Below are positions 20,693 to 29,525 of a stretch of DNA of 56,644 nucleotides, piece after piece. The stretch is from an uncultured Gemmatimonadota bacterium. Its GTDB lineage: Bacteria; Gemmatimonadota; Gemmatimonadetes; Longimicrobiales; Longimicrobiaceae. Made by a program: the position numbers and the translations under genes. The stretch spans positions 1-56,644 of the forward strand of contig CADCTW010000085.1 in assembly GCA_902805735.1 (NCBI GenBank), written 5' to 3'. The notes beneath the pieces are model-generated. The model was not told where the DNA came from, searched no databases, and worked only from the letters and a program-made list of their open reading frames with translations. Every line of letters begins with the position of its first letter. Positions within the stretch are counted from its first letter, which is position 1.

Positions 20693-21358
20693 ATGATCAG
20701 TATCGAAGTGTGGATCGGTGTGCTGGGCTTCGTGGGGACGCTGCTGCTGGTGCTCGTGGGTCTGCTGAACTTCTCGGTGTTCCGCAAGCAGCTCCGCGTG
20801 GCCAACGAGCAGATCGAGACGGCGGTTCGGCAGCTCGAGATCGCGCAGAAGCAGCCGGACCTGCACCTCATCCAGCGCGCCATCACCGAAACGTCCGACC
20901 ACGTGCGGCTGATCGTGGAGCGGCCCTACCTGCGGCCGTATTTCTACGCGGACGCGGAGTGGCGCGCGGGCGACCAGGCCACGCACGACGAGGTGAAGGC
21001 CATGGCGGAGCTGATCCTCAACAACTTCGCCTCGGCGCTGATGCACTCGGCGGCGTTCCCGCAGTACCCGGTGCGCGGCATCGACCGCACCATCATGTTC
21101 CACATGCGGCACAGCGCCGCGCTGCGCGAGTTCCTGGCCGAGAACTTCGACCGCTTCCCGTTCACCGGCCTCACCCTGCTCTGCCTGCAGCACGGCGAAC
21201 GCGCGGCGGTGGAGGCTGAGCTACGCCGCCTGACGGACCACCCCGGCCTGGACGATCCGGAGGCCACGCGCCGCCGCGAGCTGCTGCAGGTGTACCTGGA
21301 CGACGAGAGCCGCGAGCCCATGGAGTACACGGCGTACAGCATGGAGCGCCGCCGCTAG
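20693..21358 (+). CDS. Membrane-anchored hypothetical protein, 221 aa
   Basis: The 221-residue product starts with one transmembrane helix (about 5-27, EVWIGVLGFVGTLLLVLVGL) followed by a short coiled coil (about 30-55) and a mixed soluble domain (IVERPYLRPYFYADAEWR, IDRTIMFHMRHSAALREFL). It resembles single-pass proteins annotated only as hypothetical. GGGAGA, 9-14 bases upstream, supports this ATG. No function is assigned. Confidence 0.7.
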   Translation: MISIEVWIGVLGFVGTLLLVLVGLLNFSVFRKQLRVANEQIETAVRQLEIAQKQPDLHLIQRAITETSDHVRLIVERPYLRPYFYADAEWRAGDQATHDEVKAMAELILNNFASALMHSAAFPQYPVRGIDRTIMFHMRHSAALREFLAENFDRFPFTGLTLLCLQHGERAAVEAELRRLTDHPGLDDPEATRRRELLQVYLDDESREPMEYTAYSMERRR

Positions 21359-21413
21359 GACACGGACGCACGGAGCAAGGTGCTCCTCTGTGCCTCCGTG
21401 TCTCCGTGTGAGG
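21359..21413. repeat. Family 1 palindrome, diverged variant
   Basis: The arms carry C-to-G changes (CACGGACGCACGGAG facing CTCTGTGCCTCCGTGTCTCC) but still pair. It follows the preceding stop codon directly. Confidence 0.85.
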
Positions 21414-21465
21414 CTTCTCCTTCCGCTGTAGCGGCACCGGGGTTGCACGCGTATCCTGTGTCATC

Positions 21466-22983
21466 GTGATGGTTTCGGCAACGCCAGGCAGAGCGGGTCC
21501 CGTGGAGCAGATCTTTATCCGGTTGTTCGAAGAGAAGTTCGGCAAGCCGCCGGCTTCCATCCTCCAGATCGAGGGCGACGGCTCCAGCCGCGCGATGTAC
21601 CGCGTGATCGGCGACGCCATGGAGACCTCCGTGGCGGTCGTGGGGCCGGACCGGGACGAGAACCGGGCCTTCCTCTCGTACACGCGCGCCTTCCGCTCCA
21701 TCGGCCTCCCCGTGCCGGACATCTACGCGGCGGACGAGGAGGCGGGGATCTACCTGGAAGAGGACCTCGGCGAGACCACGCTCTTCGACGGGATCGTGGC
21801 GGCGCGCGCGGAAGACCCGGGGGCGGACTTCCCGGAGTCCATGATCCCCGTGTACGAGCGCATCCTGGAGATCCTCCCCCGCTTCCAGGTGGAGGGGGGG
21901 CAGGTGGTGGACTACTCGGTCGCCTACCCGCGCGCGGCGTTCGACCGGCAGTCGATCCTGTGGGACCTCAACTACTTCAAGTACCACTTCCTGAAGCTGG
22001 CCCACGTGGACTTCAACGAGGCGCGGCTGGAGAAGGACTTCCGGCGCCTCACCACGTTCCTGCTGGCGGCGGACACGCGCCACTTCCTGTACCGCGACTT
22101 CCAGAGCCGCAACGTGATGCTGCGCGACGGCGAGCCCTGGTTCATCGACTACCAGGGCGGGCGCCGCGGCGCGCTGCAGTACGACGTGGCGTCGCTTCTG
22201 TACGATCCCAAGGCCGGCATCCCCGAGGCGTTGCGCGAGCGGCTGCTGGAGCACTACCTGGACAACCTGCAGAAGCACCTGCCGCGGGTGGACCGCGAGC
22301 GCTTCCGCCAGCACTTCCGGGGCTACGTGCTCGTGCGCATCATGCAGGCGATGGGCGCCTACGGGTACCGCGGCTTCTTCGAGCGCAAGCCGCGCTTCCT
22401 GCAGAGCGTGCCCGGCGCCATCCGCAACCTGGAGCGCATCCTGGAGACGGGGTTCGTGGCGCTGGAGCTGCCGGAGCTGCGCACCGTGTTCGAGCGCATC
22501 TGCAACAACGCGGCGCTGCGCAAGTCGCAGCCCAAGCCCCTCCCCGGGCTCACGCTGCACGTGGGGAGCTTCTCGTACAAGGGCGGCTACCCGGACGACT
22601 CGGGCGGGCACGGCGGCGGCTTCGTGTTCGACTGCCGCGCCGTGCACAACCCGGGGCGCTACCCGGAGTACGCCCCCCTCTGCGGGTGCGACGAGCCCGT
22701 TTCCGAGTTCCTGGACACGCTGCCGGAGACGGCGGAGTTCTGGGAGAACGTGCGCGACCTGGTGGAGCGGCAGGTGGGGGTGTACCTCACGCGCGGCTTC
22801 CAGTCGCTGAGCGTGTACTTCGGGTGCACGGGCGGGCAGCACCGCTCCGTGTACTTCGCGGAGAAGCTGGCCGCGCACCTGCGCCGCCACTACCCCTCGG
22901 TCAACGTGGTGCTCTCGCACCGCGAAGAGGGGAAGTGGCCCGCCCGCCGCGCCGCCGCCGAAGCCGCCGCGGCCGGGGTGTAG
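21466..22983 (+). CDS. AmgK-like sugar kinase fused to a RapZ C-terminal domain
   Basis: A 505-residue two-domain protein. Residues about 15-350 are an aminoglycoside-phosphotransferase-fold kinase like AmgK, the anomeric MurNAc/GlcNAc kinase: DGSSRAMYRV, the catalytic FLYRDFQSRNVML and metal-binding WFIDYQGGRRG. Residues about 365-500 match the C-terminal domain of RapZ: LHVGSFSYKGG, FGCTGGQHRSVYFAEKLA and VLSHREEGKWPA. The RapZ N-terminal P-loop kinase domain is absent. RapZ-C binds glucosamine-6-phosphate in enterobacteria, so it may sense cell-wall precursor supply here (inference). The next gene, a MurU-like uridylyltransferase, starts 2 bases after the stop. Confidence 0.85.
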   Translation: MMVSATPGRAGPVEQIFIRLFEEKFGKPPASILQIEGDGSSRAMYRVIGDAMETSVAVVGPDRDENRAFLSYTRAFRSIGLPVPDIYAADEEAGIYLEEDLGETTLFDGIVAARAEDPGADFPESMIPVYERILEILPRFQVEGGQVVDYSVAYPRAAFDRQSILWDLNYFKYHFLKLAHVDFNEARLEKDFRRLTTFLLAADTRHFLYRDFQSRNVMLRDGEPWFIDYQGGRRGALQYDVASLLYDPKAGIPEALRERLLEHYLDNLQKHLPRVDRERFRQHFRGYVLVRIMQAMGAYGYRGFFERKPRFLQSVPGAIRNLERILETGFVALELPELRTVFERICNNAALRKSQPKPLPGLTLHVGSFSYKGGYPDDSGGHGGGFVFDCRAVHNPGRYPEYAPLCGCDEPVSEFLDTLPETAEFWENVRDLVERQVGVYLTRGFQSLSVYFGCTGGQHRSVYFAEKLAAHLRRHYPSVNVVLSHREEGKWPARRAAAEAAAAGV

Positions 22984-22985
22984 CG

Positions 22986-23708
22986 GTGGACGCCCTGATC
23001 CTGGCGGCCGGGCTGGGGACGCGCCTCCGCCCGCTGACCGACCACACCCCCAAGGCGCTGATCGACGTGGGCGGCGTGCCCATGCTGGCGCGGGTGGCCC
23101 GCCGCCTGGTGGAAGCGGGCGCGGACCGCCTCATCGTCAACACGCACCACCTGGGCGAGCAGGTGGCCCGCTACGTGGCCGAGCACGACTTCGGCGTGGA
23201 GACGGTGATCTCGCACGAGGAGGGCGCGCCGCTGGAGACGGGGGGCGCGCTGGTGGCCGCGGAAGCGCTCTTTCGCAAGGATGCGCCCTTCATCCTCCAC
23301 AACGCGGACATCCTCACCGACCTGCCGCTGGGCGACATGTACGCCGCGCACCTGGCCGCCGGCGACCCGCTCGCCACGCTGGCGGTGCTCCAGCGCCCCA
23401 GCACGCGCAGCTTCCTGTTCGACGACGAGGGCCTCCTGGGCCGCAAGGACGAGACGAAGGGGCTGGACCTGCGCGTGCGCCCGGCGGCGGGCGAGGTGCG
23501 CGCCCTCCCGTTCGCGGGCGTGCACGTGGTCTCCCCGCGCATCTTCGGCCTCCTCACCGAGCGCGGCGCCTTCTCCGTGCTGGACCCGTACCTGCGCCTC
23601 GCCGGCGCCGGCGAGCGCGTCCTCCCCTTTCGCGTGGACGGCAGCCTGTGGCTGGACATCGGCCGCCCCGAGCAGCTGGAAGCGGCGCGCCGGGCGGTGT
23701 CCGTGTAG
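22986..23708 (+). CDS. murU: MurU-like sugar-1-phosphate nucleotidyltransferase
   Basis: A 240-residue NTP-transferase. The nucleotide-binding loop is ILAAGLGTRLRPLTDHTPKAL, followed by HNADILTDLPLGD with its metal-binding Asp, and FRVDGSLWLDIGRPEQLEAA at the C-terminus. MurU makes UDP-MurNAc from MurNAc-1-phosphate, the step after AmgK in peptidoglycan recycling; the adjacent AmgK-like gene supports this over a mannose-1-phosphate guanylyltransferase role, though not decisively. The start is GTG, 2 bases after the upstream stop. Confidence 0.8.
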   Translation: MDALILAAGLGTRLRPLTDHTPKALIDVGGVPMLARVARRLVEAGADRLIVNTHHLGEQVARYVAEHDFGVETVISHEEGAPLETGGALVAAEALFRKDAPFILHNADILTDLPLGDMYAAHLAAGDPLATLAVLQRPSTRSFLFDDEGLLGRKDETKGLDLRVRPAAGEVRALPFAGVHVVSPRIFGLLTERGAFSVLDPYLRLAGAGERVLPFRVDGSLWLDIGRPEQLEAARRAVSV

Positions 23709-23726
23709 CTGCAAAGCCGGCGGGTA

Positions 23727-23860
23727 CCAGGAGCGAATGAATTCGCCGCTGGAACCACGCGAAGTCCCCTGCGGGGAGTGTCGGGTTCCGCAGGTGCAGA
23801 AGGAACAGGCCGCGAAGGCGGCCTTCGTGTAGGTCCAGCGGCGGCTTCATTCGCTCCTGG
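23727..23860. repeat. 134-base inverted repeat (module related to family 4)
   Basis: CCAGGAGCGAATGAA (23727-23741) faces TTCATTCGCTCCTGG (23846-23860). An inner pair, GCCGCTGG facing CCAGCGGC, continues the stem. The central part carries the motif CGAAGTCCCCTGCGGGGA, which is shared with the family 4 elements. Confidence 0.75.
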
Positions 23861-23892
23861 AAGGCGGCTCCGGAGCTGATCTGGAGAAAGCG

Positions 23893-23932
23893 CGATGAAG
23901 TCGTCTCCGTGCCTGTGTGTCTCTGTGTGAGG
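23893..23932. repeat. Family 1, solitary right arm
   Basis: GATGAAGTCGTCTCCGTG then TGTGTCTCTGTGTGAGG; no left arm is present. It lies between the inverted repeat above and the lipoprotein gene. Confidence 0.75.
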
Positions 23933-24000
23933 CATCGGCTGCCGTACCCTGGAATGCCTCTTGCCCCGCCGCCCCCGAAACACCGAAAAAGGGGAAGCCG

Positions 24001-24576
24001 ATGAGACGGACGATGAAGGTGGCGGCGGTGCTGGCGCTTGCGGCGGCGGGGGCGTGCTCCCGCGGCGGCCGGGCGGTGGAAGACGGCGAGCCGGCCACGC
24101 AGGAGCACAAGGTGGGCGAGGCGCAGGACGAGCGGCAGCTGCACGAGGCGGCGGAGGCGGACCAGTCCGACAAGAACCCCGGCGCCCCGCGCAACGTGCG
24201 CGACCCCGTGCGCGGGATGTCGCAGGCTGGCGCGCTGACGGCGATGAACAACTCCGGGGTCACCGGCAACTTCAGCATGACGCCGGAGGGCAGCGGCACC
24301 TCGGTCAACCTCTCGGTGAACGCCCCCGCGGGCGGGTCGGGCGGCTACCGGGTGTCCATCAACCGCGGCCCGTGCAGCCAGCTCGGCGCCCCGGTGGCCG
24401 AGGTGGGCCAGGTGCAGGTGGGCGCCGCCACGGTGGCGGGGCAGACGTTCACCGTGGCCCTGCCCACCACGCAGGTGATGAACGGCGAGCACGCCCTGGC
24501 GGTGTACGGCACGCAGGGCGCGCAGCCGCTGGCCTGCGCCACCATCCCGGCCAACGCGCCCGTCCCCGGCACGTAA
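24001..24576 (+). CDS. Lipoprotein, SOD-like/CHRD-like beta fold
   Basis: A 191-residue exported protein whose signal ends in a lipobox-like AAAGAC (Cys19). A charged, disordered segment follows (about 25-70), then a compact beta domain (about 85-190) with GGYRVSINRGPCSQLGAP and LPTTQVMNGEHALAVYG. The pattern resembles the Cu/Zn-SOD-like or CHRD folds but lacks the metal-binding histidines, so no enzymatic activity is expected. The start was placed at the Met preceding the signal peptide, because upstream codons translate a repeat arm. Confidence 0.7.
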   Translation: MRRTMKVAAVLALAAAGACSRGGRAVEDGEPATQEHKVGEAQDERQLHEAAEADQSDKNPGAPRNVRDPVRGMSQAGALTAMNNSGVTGNFSMTPEGSGTSVNLSVNAPAGGSGGYRVSINRGPCSQLGAPVAEVGQVQVGAATVAGQTFTVALPTTQVMNGEHALAVYGTQGAQPLACATIPANAPVPGT

Positions 24577-24591
24577 TCTCACACGGCGGTG

Positions 24592-24826
24592 GCCCTCACC
24601 CGGCGGCCTGAGAGCCGCCACCCTCTCCCAGTAACTGCCCTGGGAGAGGGGACCACGTCGTGCGCGCCGAGCGGCGACCCAGCGCGCCAGAATGACGGGG
24701 TCACGCCCCTGCCACGTGCGTCGCGGCGATTAGGCCCCTGCGGCACCCCACGCGAAGTAGTCCCCTCTCCCATGGTGTTTATGGGAGAGGGTGGCAGCTG
24801 TAAGCTGCCGGGTGAGGGCCACTGCG
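24592..24826. repeat. Family 3 MITE-like element with about 60-base inverted ends
   Basis: The left end (GTGGCCCTCACCCGGCGG... to about 24653) is the inverse complement of the right end (from about 24763 to ...GGTGAGGGCCAC). Nested hairpins CCCTCTCCC/GGGAGAGGG lie inside each end. The roughly 110-base core has no open frame I trust. The size and form suit a non-autonomous mobile element. Confidence 0.8.
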
Positions 24827-24890
24827 CACAGAGACACAGAGGCACAGAGATGACTTCATCTCTGTGCCTCTGTGTCTCTGTGTGAGCCCC
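24826..24890. repeat. Family 1 palindrome
   Basis: Full, near-perfect copy that abuts the right end of the family 3 element and reaches the 3' end of the ligase gene. Confidence 0.92.
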
Positions 24891-24895
24891 GTCTT

Positions 24896-26593
24896 TTACA
24901 CGGCCGTCTTGGTCCTCAGGTCCTTCCGAAGGATCTTGCCGATGGGGCTCTTGGGCAGCTCCTCACGGAACTCGATCTGCTTGGGGACCTTGTAGGGGGC
25001 CAGCGACTCGCGGCAGTGGGCGATCAGCTGGTCGGGGGTGGCCGCGCCCTCGCCCACCACCACGAACGCCTTCACGGCCTCGCCGGTGCGCTCGTCGGGA
25101 ACGCCGATCACCCCCACCTCGCGCACGGAGGGGTGGCGCGCCAGCACCTCCTCCACCTCGTTGGGGTAGACGTTGAAGCCGCTCACCAGGATCATGTCCT
25201 TCTGGCGGTCCACGATGCGGAAGAAGCCGTCCGGGTCCATCTGCGCCACGTCGCCGGTCAGCAGCCAGCCGTCCACCAGCACCTTGGCCGTCTCGTCCGG
25301 CCGCTGCCAGTAGCCGGGCATCACCTGCGGGCCGCGCACCGCCAGCTCGCCCGGCTCGCCCGCCGGCACGGGGTTGCCCTCCGGGTCCACGCAGCGCACC
25401 TCGGTGGAGGGAAGGGGGATGCCGATGCTCCCCTCCTTCACCGCCACGCCCACCGGATTGAAGGTCACCACGGGCGAGGTCTCCGTGAGCCCGTACCCTT
25501 CCACGGGCTGGTTGCCCGTCGTCGCCTTCCACTTGCGCCCCACGGCGGGGTGCAGCGCCATGCCGCCCGCGCCGGAGAACTTCAGGTTCTTGGGCGGGTT
25601 CTCCTTCATCCACGGCTCGTCCGCCAGGGCGTTGAACAGGGTGTTGACCCCCGTGAACGCCGAGATCGGGAACTTGGCGAACGCCGGCTTGAGGTTGCTG
25701 ACCGGGCGCGGCGAGGGGATCAGGATGTCGTGGCCTCCGATCTGGTAGAAGAGGAGGAGGTTGCAGGTGAAGGCGAAGATATGGTAGAGCGGGAGGGCCG
25801 TGAGCACCGTCTCCTTCCCCTCTTCCAGGATGCGCGTGTTCATCTCCAGCACCTGCGCCGTGTTCGCCAGCAGGTTGCCGTGCGTGAGCATGGCGCCCTT
25901 GGACACGCCGGTGGTGCCGCCCGTGTACTGCAGCGCGGCCAGCGAGTCCGCCCCCACGCCCTGGACGTACGACTCCACCCCGCCCCCTACCCGCCCGCGC
26001 CCGGCCTTGAGCGCGTCCTGGAAGGAGGTGTGCGGCACCGTGGTGCGCGGAAGCTGCTTCTTGACGAAGCGCAGCACCGCGCGGATGAGCGCCGCCTGCA
26101 GGGCGGGGAAGAACTCGGTGATGCGCACCGTCACCACCGTCTCCAACTTGGTCTTGGGCAGAACGGCGGGGAGGCGGTCGGCGAACAGGTCGCTGATCAC
26201 CAGCACCCGCGCGCCCGCGTCGGAGAACTGGTGGATCATCTCCGGCGCGGTGTAGAGCGGGTTGGTGTTCACCGCCACGCACCCCGCCTTGAAGATGCCG
26301 AAGAGGACGATGGGGTACGCCAGCGAGTTGGGCATCTGCACCGCCACACGGTCGCCCGCGGCGAGGCCCAGCGTGCCGCGCAGGTAGGCCGCGAACTCGT
26401 CGGACATGCGGTCCACCTGCGCGTAGGTCAGCGTGCCCGTCATCCCGTTGGGCATGCACTGCGTGAACGCCGGCTTTTCCGCGTGCTTCGCCGCGGACTT
26501 GCGCAGCATCTCGGGGATGTGGCGGAACCCCAGATCGGGGATCTCGGGGCGGGTGCCGGGGGCGTACTGCGAGGTCCAGGGAAAGCTCTGCAT
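24896..26593 (-). CDS. fadD: Long-chain fatty acyl-CoA ligase (AMP-forming)
   Basis: A 565-residue adenylate-forming enzyme that activates fatty acids to acyl-CoA. Motifs: the AMP-binding signature LQYTGGTTGVSKGAMLTH, VEGYGLTETSPVV (A5), GWLLTGDVAQMDPDGFF (A7/A8) and the C-terminal PKSPIGKILRKDLR with its catalytic Lys. Length and the N-terminal WTSQYAPGTRPEI match FadD. The start MQSFPWTSQYAPG was chosen by homology; the longer frame reads through a repeat arm. It has no beta-oxidation neighbours here. Confidence 0.93.
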   Translation of the reverse strand: MQSFPWTSQYAPGTRPEIPDLGFRHIPEMLRKSAAKHAEKPAFTQCMPNGMTGTLTYAQVDRMSDEFAAYLRGTLGLAAGDRVAVQMPNSLAYPIVLFGIFKAGCVAVNTNPLYTAPEMIHQFSDAGARVLVISDLFADRLPAVLPKTKLETVVTVRITEFFPALQAALIRAVLRFVKKQLPRTTVPHTSFQDALKAGRGRVGGGVESYVQGVGADSLAALQYTGGTTGVSKGAMLTHGNLLANTAQVLEMNTRILEEGKETVLTALPLYHIFAFTCNLLLFYQIGGHDILIPSPRPVSNLKPAFAKFPISAFTGVNTLFNALADEPWMKENPPKNLKFSGAGGMALHPAVGRKWKATTGNQPVEGYGLTETSPVVTFNPVGVAVKEGSIGIPLPSTEVRCVDPEGNPVPAGEPGELAVRGPQVMPGYWQRPDETAKVLVDGWLLTGDVAQMDPDGFFRIVDRQKDMILVSGFNVYPNEVEEVLARHPSVREVGVIGVPDERTGEAVKAFVVVGEGAATPDQLIAHCRESLAPYKVPKQIEFREELPKSPIGKILRKDLRTKTAV

Positions 26594-26865
26594 CGGCTCG
26601 GCTCCGGTGGGGTGGGGTCGCGTGCGTGTGGTATGATTAACTCGCGCGAACGGTTCCGCAAAGGGATAGGGCTCACACAGAGACACAGAGGCACGGAGAA
26701 AAGGATGAGAGAGCACCGCTTCTGCTATCGGGAAGTTCGTGTTACATTGTGCGGCCATTGCAGATAGCTCCCTCCGCTCGTCCGAAACTCCCAGCACCAT
26801 CCATCCGTTGGACTTCACGGGGCCGCCGTCCGGCTGCCCACCCGCGCGAGCCGATCCAGGGCACC
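26594..26865. promoter_or_regulatory. Divergent promoter gap with a half repeat
   Basis: This gap separates the ligase gene from the YqiJ-like operon and holds a solitary family 1 left arm (26669-26700) and a less GC-rich stretch around 26630-26650 and 26735-26760. No clean promoter pair is resolved. Confidence 0.4.
26669..26700. repeat. Family 1, solitary left arm
   Basis: GGCTCACACAGAGACACAGA then GGCACGGAG, with no right arm. Confidence 0.8.
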
Positions 26866-27486
26866 GTGAACGAATTCCTGCAGACCGCCCTCACTTTTCC
26901 GACCCTCATTCCCAGCGTCCTGCTGTGCGTGTGCGCCGTGTACTGGGTGCTCGCGGCCACGGGGATGGCCGGCGACGCGCTGGGCGGGGAGGGCGGCGAC
27001 GCGGGTGACGCGGGTGGGGCGGCGGCGATGCTCGCGACCCTGGGACTCTCCGGCGTGCCGGTGATGGTGGTGGCCACCCTGCTCAGCTTCACGGGGTGGG
27101 TGGCGACCTACTACCTGCACCTGCTGGTGCTGCGGCACCTGCCGGACGGCGTGCGCACCGCGGCCGGCATCGGCGCGCTGCTGGCGGCGCTCGTTCCCGC
27201 CGCGGCGGCCACCTCGCTCGCGCTGCGCCCCGTGCGCCGGGCCCTCGCCCGGCTGCGCCCCGGCGAACCCCCCCTGCTGGGCCGCTCGGCGGTCGTCATC
27301 ACCCCCACGCTCGCGGGGGAATACGGGCAGGCGTCCGTGGACGACGGCGGCGCCGGCCTGATCCTGCAGGTTCGTCACGAAGATCCCACCCCGCTTCAGC
27401 GCGGCGACCGCATCGTGCTCATCGAGTACCTCGAGGGGCAGAACGCCTACCGCGTAGTTCCCGAGCAGCAGTTCCTCCGCCCGTAA
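26866..27486 (+). CDS. YqiJ/NfeD-like OB-fold membrane protein
   Basis: A 206-residue inner-membrane protein. It has three or four hydrophobic segments (about 14-33, 55-75, 80-95 and 100-118), a cytoplasmic linker, and a C-terminal OB-fold of the NfeD/YqiJ kind (about 130-205; LLGRSAVVITPTLAGEYGQA, RHEDPTPLQRGDRIVLIEYL). Such proteins are encoded with flotillin-type SPFH proteins and are thought to assist them in the membrane. The GTG start is supported by a CAGGG-like site upstream. The flotillin gene follows 31 bases later with an AGGAAGAGG ribosome-binding site. Confidence 0.78.
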   Translation: MNEFLQTALTFPTLIPSVLLCVCAVYWVLAATGMAGDALGGEGGDAGDAGGAAAMLATLGLSGVPVMVVATLLSFTGWVATYYLHLLVLRHLPDGVRTAAGIGALLAALVPAAAATSLALRPVRRALARLRPGEPPLLGRSAVVITPTLAGEYGQASVDDGGAGLILQVRHEDPTPLQRGDRIVLIEYLEGQNAYRVVPEQQFLRP

Positions 27487-27517
27487 GCAATCCACCACCC
27501 CCAGGAAGAGGTAAACA

Positions 27518-29521
27518 ATGAGCGCGTCCCTCATCATGCCGTTCGTCATCGGCGCGGTCGTCCTGCTGGTCATGCTCCTGGGCATCTTCGCCCTGTTCAG
27601 CGCCTTCTACGTCAAGGTGGAGCAGGGGACGGCCCTGATCATCAACGACATGAGCTCGCAGCCCAAGGTGCGCTTCACCGGCAGCCTCATCATCCCGGTG
27701 CTGTACAAGGCCGAGCTGATGCGCGTGAGCCTGATCACGCTGCAGGTGGACCGCCGCGGTAAGGAAGGGCTGATCTGCAAGGACAACATGCGGGCGGACA
27801 TCACCGTCGCCTTCTACCTGCGCGTCAACGAGACGCAGGCGGACGTGCTGCGCGTGGCCAAGGCCATCGGCGCGGGGCGCGCTTCGGACCGGGAGGCGGT
27901 GGACGAGCTGTTCAACGCCAAGTTCAGCGAAGCGCTCAAGACGGTGGGGAAGAAGTTCGAGTTCACGGAGCTGTTCGAGAAGCGCCAGGAGTTCCGCGAC
28001 GAGATCGTCAAGATCATCGGCAACGACCTGAACGGCTACGTGCTGGAAGACGTGGCGATCGACTACCTGGAGCAGACGCCCAAGCACCTGCTGGACCAGA
28101 ACAACATCCTGGACGCCGAGGGGATCCGTAAGATCACCGAGCGCACCGCCACGCAGAACGTGGTGACCAACGAGCTGGAGCAGAACCAGAAGCTCGCCAT
28201 CACCAAGAAGAACGTGGAGGCCCGCGAGGCCACCCTGGCCCTGGAGCGCCAGCAGGCCGAGGCCGAGGCGCGCCAGAAGCGCGAGATCGAGACGATCCAG
28301 GCCCGCGAGGCCGCGGAAACCACCCGCGTGCGCGAGGAGCAACGCCTGATCGCCGAGGGAGCGCGCCTGGAAGCCGACGAGAAGATCCAGATCCGCGAGC
28401 AGAACGTGCAGCGCGAGGTGGAGGTGGCCGGGCAGAACCGCCAGCGCGCCGTCGCCATCGAGGTGGAGCGGGTGGAGCGCGCCAGGCAGCTGGAGCAGGT
28501 GACCACCGACCGCGAGGTGCAGCTGCAGGGGGTGGAGCGCGACAAGGTGGTGGAGGTGGGCAAAAAGGACGTGGCCAACATCACCCGCGAGCGCATCGCC
28601 ATCGACAAGACGGTCACCGTGGAGGAGGAGCGCATCAAGGAGGTGCGCGTGGTGTCCGAGGCGGAGCGTGAGAAGCAGGCGCGCGTGCTGGCCGCCGAGG
28701 CCGCCGCGCAGGAAGCGCTGGTGCGCGCCGTCAAGGAGGCCGAGGCCGCCGAGTCGGCCGCCCGCCACCGCGCGGTGGAGATCACCACCATGGCGCAGGC
28801 CAGGCTGGAGGCCGCCTCGCGCGAGGCCGACGCCAAGCGCGTGCTGGCCGACGCCATCCGGGTGGAGATGGCCGCGCCGGGGCTGGCCGAGACGGCCGTG
28901 CGCGAGGCCGAGGCCACCGCCATCGAAAAGGTGGGCGCCGCCGAGGCGCGGGTGATCGAGGCCAAGGCCGAGGCCACCTACAAGCAGGGGAGCGCCGAGG
29001 CCCGCGTCATGGCCGAGAAGCTGGGTGCCGAGGCCGAGGGCGAGGCCAGGATGGGGACGGCGCGCGCGACCGCCGTGGAGCAGGTGGGTGTGGCCGAGGC
29101 CAACGTCACGGGCCGCAAGCTGGCCGCGGAAGCCGAGGGCCTCACCAAGAAGTTCGGGGCCATCGACGCGCTGACCGACCGTGCCCGCTCGCACGAGGAG
29201 TTCCGCATGACGCTGGAGGCCAACCTGGAGCAGGCCATGGCCGCCATCGCCGCCGGCAAGGAAGTCAGCCGGGAGAACGCGGAGGTCATCGCCACCGCGC
29301 TGCGCAACGCCAACATCGACCTGGTGGGCGGCGACGGCGGGATGTTCGAGATGCTCTCCAAGTCGCTCACGCTGGGCAAGTCCATCGAGGGCTTCGCGGG
29401 GAAGAGCCCCATCGTGCAGGACCTGATGGAGCGCTTCCTGGGCGTTGCCCGCCCGGAGCCGCGCGACCGTGTGAGCCTGCCCATCACCCCCGAGGTGTTC
29501 GAGCAGGTCGCCCCCAAGTAA
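27518..29521 (+). CDS. Flotillin-family (YqiK-type) SPFH protein
   Basis: This 667-residue protein has an N-terminal membrane segment (about 8-30), an SPFH/band 7 domain (about 32-205; VKVEQGTALIINDMS, MRADITVAFYLRVN, LNGYVLEDVAIDYLEQTP) and a very long Ala/Glu/Arg-rich coiled coil (about 215-560), ending in a flotillin-like tail (ALTDRARSHEEFRMTLEANL). Flotillins oligomerise into membrane microdomain scaffolds. It sits between a YqiJ-like gene and a giant AAA+ ATPase, all on one strand. Confidence 0.9.
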   Translation: MSASLIMPFVIGAVVLLVMLLGIFALFSAFYVKVEQGTALIINDMSSQPKVRFTGSLIIPVLYKAELMRVSLITLQVDRRGKEGLICKDNMRADITVAFYLRVNETQADVLRVAKAIGAGRASDREAVDELFNAKFSEALKTVGKKFEFTELFEKRQEFRDEIVKIIGNDLNGYVLEDVAIDYLEQTPKHLLDQNNILDAEGIRKITERTATQNVVTNELEQNQKLAITKKNVEAREATLALERQQAEAEARQKREIETIQAREAAETTRVREEQRLIAEGARLEADEKIQIREQNVQREVEVAGQNRQRAVAIEVERVERARQLEQVTTDREVQLQGVERDKVVEVGKKDVANITRERIAIDKTVTVEEERIKEVRVVSEAEREKQARVLAAEAAAQEALVRAVKEAEAAESAARHRAVEITTMAQARLEAASREADAKRVLADAIRVEMAAPGLAETAVREAEATAIEKVGAAEARVIEAKAEATYKQGSAEARVMAEKLGAEAEGEARMGTARATAVEQVGVAEANVTGRKLAAEAEGLTKKFGAIDALTDRARSHEEFRMTLEANLEQAMAAIAAGKEVSRENAEVIATALRNANIDLVGGDGGMFEMLSKSLTLGKSIEGFAGKSPIVQDLMERFLGVARPEPRDRVSLPITPEVFEQVAPK

Positions 29522-29525
29522 ACTG

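Larger units (their letters stand above)
24577..24895. other. Gene-free gap filled by two repeat elements
   Basis: Between the lipoprotein stop and the acyl-CoA ligase stop there is no gene. The space is occupied by a MITE-like element (24592-24826) and an adjoining family 1 palindrome (24826-24890). Confidence 0.8.
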
